A stretch of DNA of 34,658 nt from Chara braunii (lineage: Eukaryota; Streptophyta; Charophyceae; Charales; Characeae): positions 1-34,658 of the forward strand of contig BFEA01000368.1 of NCBI GenBank assembly GCA_003427395.1, given 5' to 3'. How positions within the stretch are numbered: position 1 is the first letter of the stretch; every line of letters begins with the position of its first letter. The position numbers were made by a program, and so were the translations under genes. Positions 30,490-34,658 of this stretch are shown piece by piece. The notes below the pieces were generated by a model that saw only the letters and a list, made by a program, of their open reading frames with translations, was not told the origin of the DNA and made no database searches.

Positions 30490-33400
30490 TCATTGTGGTA
30501 TAGCCTGGTGCCATTTCTTCCATCTCAATCTGTTGTCTACTATTGTAGCCACCTTGCCCTTTAGCAACCATTCTCTCTTGCATGTCTGTTTCCTGGTTGC
30601 TTGTCTTTCTGGTCCGTGTTGCGTAGAGCTCGCTATTCTCCGCCATCTGCTCTTGATTTCCGTCTCTGCCATGCTCAGTAGTAGAGACCACATTTCTTCC
30701 TTTGCCACCTTTGCTCCCTCGATTGTCCGGGTGCACCTGCGCTTCCATATTACCCACAATGCCAATTTCCTGAGCAGGAGGAACCAGACTTCCCTGCTGC
30801 CCTTGATGTTGCTGGGAGTGTTAGATACCAGTAAGATGGAGAGGGTACGGATGTTGGGGGGGGGGGTGTTGAGAACAGGGTCGACCACAGCTCCCAGATC
30901 TTCCAGATCCATGTTGCCTCTGGACAGGATAGGAGACAGTGGCGGATGTCCGCAGGTGAGTCTTGCACATTGAGCAGCATTCCGAGCTCTCCGGGTCGGA
31001 ATGCTTCCTCCTTGCATGTAGCCATTGGTTGACGGGAAGGGTTGTTTGTGCTATCAACCATTGCATGCTGCGTATGCAGTTTGGGCGGATAAGAATGTAT
31101 TTAGTCCATGGGATGGTGATGGGGGTCGCCGGGTCAAGGTGAAGGATGGTTCTCCACTTCTCCGCCAGCCTTGGGTTTGGGTCAGTGGTTTTTAGTCCGA
31201 GGTTATAGCCGAACTTTATGCCATATTCCGTTATCGCCCTTGGTTTCCCGGTGGTGCCCAGGTCCCATATCCACTCCTTCGGGTCGAATTTTAGGTCCTC
31301 GATGCTGAGTTCCGGCTAGAAGATGGGCCAAGGTTTCCTGTGAGAGACTTTGACCTTCCTTAGCAAGAAGGTTTCAATTTGTTCGTGTTGTGGCGCTTTG
31401 TTTAGGGCCTCTAGTTCGTATAGGTTGCGTCTGGCGATGGGGTAGGAAATGAAGTTGGCCTGGTAGTTAGTTGAGTGCGGTTTGGACATGAACCGGTAGG
31501 CTCTTGTTGGCGGGGACTGTGTGGTGAGTAATCCCCAGTCGCCTGGTTTCCACGTGTGTGTCTTTTTTAGAAGGGTCGTCCATGAGGGGGGAATGTTGTG
31601 ATGAATTTCCGATAGGCTGCTGGACAGCGAGTAACAACCCTTTAGGGTGGTGCGCAAATCCTGTTCGTTAAGCCACTCTTGTCGGGCTTCGGCCCACAGA
31701 TGTTTGATCTGCCATACACCTCGTTCTACTCATGAGAGCCATCTGCGGTCTTTGGGTCGGAGGGTCCAGGGCTCACCTTCTGTGCCTTTAATCCAAGGAT
31801 TGCAGAACAGGGGTTGTCTTAGGACTTCCTCTTTGTTGTGCGGAGAGCCTTTCTTTTTTGGCATCAGTCTGCGCCAGGCTTTCAGGATCGGTGACCAGTA
31901 AGGGTTGGTTCTGGTGGAGGGATGAGAGGGTGTTGTGGGATGAGTTCTCCTTGTTGACCTCCCTGATTTGATTGCCCATTCCCTTGCCATGATCCAAAAA
32001 GAGGCCCCTCGTGTTCGATGGGGAAGCTACCGGTGCCAAGTTCCTTATGCTGTCTAGTGCCATCTTGGTCCACAGGAGGGCATGCTTTGCTAGGATTTTG
32101 ATTACCCATTTCATCTGGAGGGCGGTCGCTTCCTGTTTCGGATCTATGATGCCTAGTCCTTCGTGTGGTTTCCTGATGACGATTTGCCAGGCTACTTTGT
32201 TTAGGCATGTGGTTTTGCTGGGGTCTCCAGTCCACAGGTAGCAGCTGGCTCTTGCTTTCAACTTTTTCAGGTCGTCATTGGGAGGGGACCAATTGGAGGC
32301 CATGTACCACAATGTTGAGAAAACGGTCGCGTTGATGATCAGTGCTCTCCCTAGCAGGGAGGCTTGGGCTTTTCTACAGAGGGCCAAACGAGTTATCGCC
32401 CTGGCAATCAAAGTCTCCCCCATCCCTTGCCAAATGCCATCTCTGTTTACCATAATACCCAGGTTCCGAAGAGCTTGGTCTCCTGTGGACTATGACATTG
32501 GGGTGAGTAAGTTTGGGGGTTGGGGGTGGGGTGCCTTCAGCAAGCCACCATCCTTTGGTTTTCTCCCAGTTCACCTTCATCTCTGAGGCTAGTTTGAAGG
32601 CTTCCATAGCGCGGGCTAGGGCTTGAAAGGAGGAATTGTTGGCGCGGATGAGGACCATGAGGTCGTCTGCGAACATCAGTGTTGTGGGGAGAGCGAAATC
32701 GTGAAGGGTATTGTAGTTTTGTTCGGCCATACGATCTATGGATGGGTCCTTGCGCAGAAAGGAGGCAGTCGCTTCCATTATGAATAGGGATATTGGTGGT
32801 GCGAGGGGGTCGCCTTGGTGGACCGATCTCGATATCGGATAGGTGTCTGGTAGTATTTTGTTTATCTGCACTTTGCTTGTGGCGTCGCCATATAGTACTC
32901 TTACCCACTCTCTGAAATTTGGGCCGACTCCCATCTTCTCCATACAGTTGTGGAGGAAGTCCCAGTTGACTTGATCGTAAGACCTTTTCAAAGTCGAAGA
33001 ATAGGACGCCGCCTACATCCGTTTTTCTGTAATATTCTTTGCAGCCTCGTTTAGGGCCATCACATTATCAAGAATATATCGTCCTGGGATGAAACCTGCT
33101 TGGTCGATATGGAAGCATTTGTCCGTTAGTTTTATGATTTTGTTGGCTAGTGCTTTTGCGAGGACTTTGTAGGGTGTTGTGAGGAGTGAGATTGGCCTGT
33201 AGTTCTTTAGATCTTCCTTGTCTCCCTTCTTGTAGATCAAAGAGACTACGCTGGTGCTCAGGAACTGGCCCAGGCCTCCCTTTTCCCTGCTGTCGTTGAT
33301 GAAATTCAAGAGGTCGTTGCCCAGTATCGACCAAAACTGGGTCCAGAATTCTTTGGATAGGCCATGGATACTTGGTGCCTTGTCGCTTCCCATCTGGGAC

Positions 33401-33585
33401 AGGGCTGCATGGAGTTCTTCTAAGGTGATTGGTTTGTCCAGATCCTCCATATTTTCCTGCATGATCGTTCTATCTATGTGCCTCATCATGTGCTGGCGGA
33501 CGTTGATATTTGTTGTTGGGGGGGGAGATGCAATCCTTCTTTTTGTTTTCTGAATTTTCAATCTGTCGTTTTTTTTATTCGTCAA
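30490..33585 (-). pseudogene. LINE C ORF2: reverse transcriptase and zinc-binding tail, broken
   Basis: Reverse transcriptase blocks on the minus strand are KPITLEELHAAL (~33440), NYRPISLLTTPYKVLAKAL (~33210), GFIPGRYILDNV (~33095), YDQVNWDFLHNCMEKMGVGPN (~32975-32915), QGDPLAPPISLF (~32810) and FADDLMVLIR (32644-32676). FADD is the YxDD-type catalytic motif and is intact here, unlike LINE A. Downstream are LLGRALIINATVFSTLWYM (~32350-32300), ASCYLWTGDPSK, LGIIDPKQEATALQMKWV, MQWLIAQTTLPVNQWLH (~31066-31020), a CSMC zinc signature and the ending RWKKWHQ (~30510). Frameshifts occur near 33000, 32460, 31780, 31310 and in 30750-31060. The protein would copy LINE RNA into DNA; this copy is dead. 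Confidence 0.88.
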
Positions 33586-33590
33586 TTGTG

Positions 33591-33720
33591 CTCCGACTTC
33601 GCAGTCGGTTTGAGGATATTCTTTATTACCCTTTGATTTTTTTTATTTTTTTTTTCTTTAAGTCTATCTGAGTTTATGTGAGCGGTCAATGTGAGGTCGA
33701 TCACTAAATTTGTTATTTCT
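33591..33720. other. Short spacer with a hairpin, T-rich
   Basis: CCGAC-TTCGCA-GTCGG (33593-33608) can form a small hairpin and a T-rich run lies at 33635-33660. This may be the sub-terminal part of a Helitron-like element ending at 33763. Confidence 0.35.
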
Positions 33721-33763
33721 GCGGGCTTAGCCCGCACCGCTCGCACCGCGGGCGCTTAGCTAG
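33721..33763 (+). mobile_element. Helitron-like 3' terminus (hairpin + CTAG, followed by T)
   Basis: GCGGGCT-T-AGCCCGC (33721-33735) is a perfect hairpin. An overlapping alternative pairs GCCCGC (33730-33735) with GCGGGC (33748-33753). GCTTAG-CTAG then ends at 33763 and the next base is T. Helitrons end in a GC-rich hairpin a few bases before CTRR and insert between A and T, so the structure fits. The sequence right of the end resumes protease-like copy 2, which supports this as an insertion boundary. No matching 5' TC end and no Rep/helicase gene were found, so only a terminus is claimed. Confidence 0.45.
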
Positions 33764-33773
33764 TATATATTAC

Positions 33774-34110
33774 CTTCATAGAGGACAACAGCAACATGGT
33801 CCATGCCATGACTGATGTTACTGATTTCTTATACAATGATGTTGTTTTCTTGCCACAGCAAACCATCCGCAATCTCTCTTATGTGGAGGATCACTCCTGT
33901 GGCCCTGTGTTGCAGCAGGACAATCTAGCAACACTCTTCTCCTTTGCACAGCTACAAGCATTGTTATCTCATGGCTTCTGCATCCGCATGTGGGACTGTC
34001 CCTCCGTTCCTGACTGCGGGCAACCTCCACATCCAGACACTACATGCCGATTTTGTGGCCATGGGGGCTATCCTGAATGCATTGACTTTTGCAAGGCTAC
34101 GCCCACTTAG
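33774..34110 (+). pseudogene. Protease-like family, copy 2: C-terminal half
   Basis: MVHAMTDVTDFLYNDVVFLP (33796-33855) matches MVHAITDVTDFLHNDVVFLP of copy 1 (26499-26558), and the DNA identity from ~33790 to 33935 is high by eye. The frame stays open to a stop at 34108. It covers YVEDHS, LFSFAQLQALLSHGFCIRM (compare the LFLAQLQ..GYSIF helix of ataxin-3) and a cysteine-rich end, CRFCGHGGYPECIDFC, that could bind zinc. The N-terminal half with the Cys and His blocks is missing: the copy starts at the Helitron-like boundary. It is the best view of the family's C-terminus because it has no stop. Expression is not shown. Confidence 0.45.
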
Positions 34111-34658
34111 CCCCTACGGGGCCCTATCTGCAACAAGGTCGGCCGCCCTTAGTGAAGGCAGGCACAACAGGCCCTTCGGGTCTCCTTCTTCAGGGTACCC
34201 CGCAACGGGGAAATTCAGACAGTTGCGTTGCGCCAGTTGGTTGAATGAATCCAGGCNCTGGGCCGCCTGTGTAAATGAATGTGAAGCAGGCCCTGGGCTG
34301 GATACGGGTACCGGGCCAAACACAGGCCGAAAGCAGTTGGGCGCATGCAACCACTTCAGGCCCAAGGCCTGCTCTCTTCGTGACTGGGCCTGTGCCTACC
34401 GGGGCCTACCGGAAGCTTCTTGGACTGGACGCAGGCAGGCCACTTCGATATAGGGAAGGGCCTGCCTCCTCATTCGGCATTGGGGTGCTGGCTGCATGCT
34501 GCGTGAGCGCTGCTGCGCAATCCGCTGGCTGGCTGCATGCTGCGTGAGCGCTGCTGCGCAATCCGCTGGCTGGCTGGCACTCACGCTCTCACGGGCGAGT
34601 AGGAGGGAGCACGCAGCCATAGCCAAGCTGCGCTGCTGTATGCTAGGTGAAGCGCAGG
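34111..34658. other. GGGCC-rich block with a 41-bp tandem repeat
   Basis: GGGCC/GGCCC words and small hairpins (ACCCCG..CGGGG at 34198-34211, CCCC-TACG-GGGC at 34111-34122) resemble the block at 2040-3250. CTGGCTGCATGCTGCGTGAG occurs at 34488 and 34529, giving two identical 41-bp units ending at 34569. The open frames cover composition-biased sequence only. One N lies at 34257. It may be the same kind of element as at 2040-3250, but I could not align the two end to end. Confidence 0.55.

Larger units (their letters stand above)
30111..33590 (-). mobile_element. LINE C: 5'-truncated LINE with A-tail
   Basis: Read leftward: ORF2 from just before the reverse transcriptase (33585) to its end (~30490), the family 3' UTR, then the A-tail (T-run 30111-30132). 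The endonuclease and all of ORF1 are missing. The truncation point is near 33590, where similarity to LINE A (10870) stops. A 5' truncation like this is the usual product of incomplete target-primed reverse transcription. No target duplication was identified, partly because the 3' side is a microsatellite. Confidence 0.85.

Overview
The window is eukaryotic nuclear DNA made almost entirely of decayed mobile elements and simple repeats. I found no intact host gene. Short runs of plant-type telomere repeat (TTTAGGG, read as CCCTAAA), L1-type LINEs with an APE-like endonuclease, tRNA-like SINEs, long dinucleotide tracts and a sequencing gap all fit a large repeat-rich genome of a streptophyte. 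A charophyte alga such as Chara is my guess from general character, not something proved here.

Layout. 1-1970: two LINE ORF2 fragments in opposite orientations with a tRNA-like promoter remnant between them. 1970-3800: GGGCC-rich sequence with hairpins, 46-bp and 70-bp tandem repeats, two TATA-like boxes and microsatellites; a ~70-bp sequence from the window start recurs at 3702. 3800-5330: no recognisable gene. 5335-6500: C-rich tract, possibly the 5' UTR of the next element. 6581-14231: LINE A, a nearly full-length but dead L1-type element on + (ORF1, then ORF2 with EN, RT and zinc-binding tail, then 3' UTR and A-tail). 14580-15660: another LINE fragment split by a 386-bp SINE-like insertion bounded by an 11-bp direct repeat. 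16680-18790: LINE 3' UTR remnants (one holding telomere-like repeats), a TAA-tailed element with a 17-bp target duplication, poly-T/TG tracts and a LINE 3' end on -. 19030-19306: CT tract interrupted by a 111-base N gap. 19780-22700: LINE D, an ORF1-only copy on - containing a ~200-bp fold-back. 22900-26000: tandem duplications and another LINE 3' end.

The least ordinary part is 24630-34110. It holds at least three related copies of a sequence that is not LINE. The best copy (26004-26640) resembles a Josephin/papain-like cysteine protease. It is cut off by a 3.26-kb pentanucleotide array (CTACT/CCACT/CGACT) that seems to have grown inside it. Another copy (33774-34110) begins exactly where a Helitron-like 3' terminus (hairpin plus CTAG, then T) ends. 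LINE C (30111-33590, -) lies between, 5'-truncated, with its A-tail and FADD reverse transcriptase motif still visible. The right edge (34111-34658) is again GGGCC-rich with a 41-bp tandem repeat.

The LINE copies share one lineage: the same ORF2 C-terminal ending (...RWKEWH... or close) and the same 3' UTR recur in several of them. LINE A or a relative may have supplied the machinery that moved the SINE-like pieces, but this is inference.
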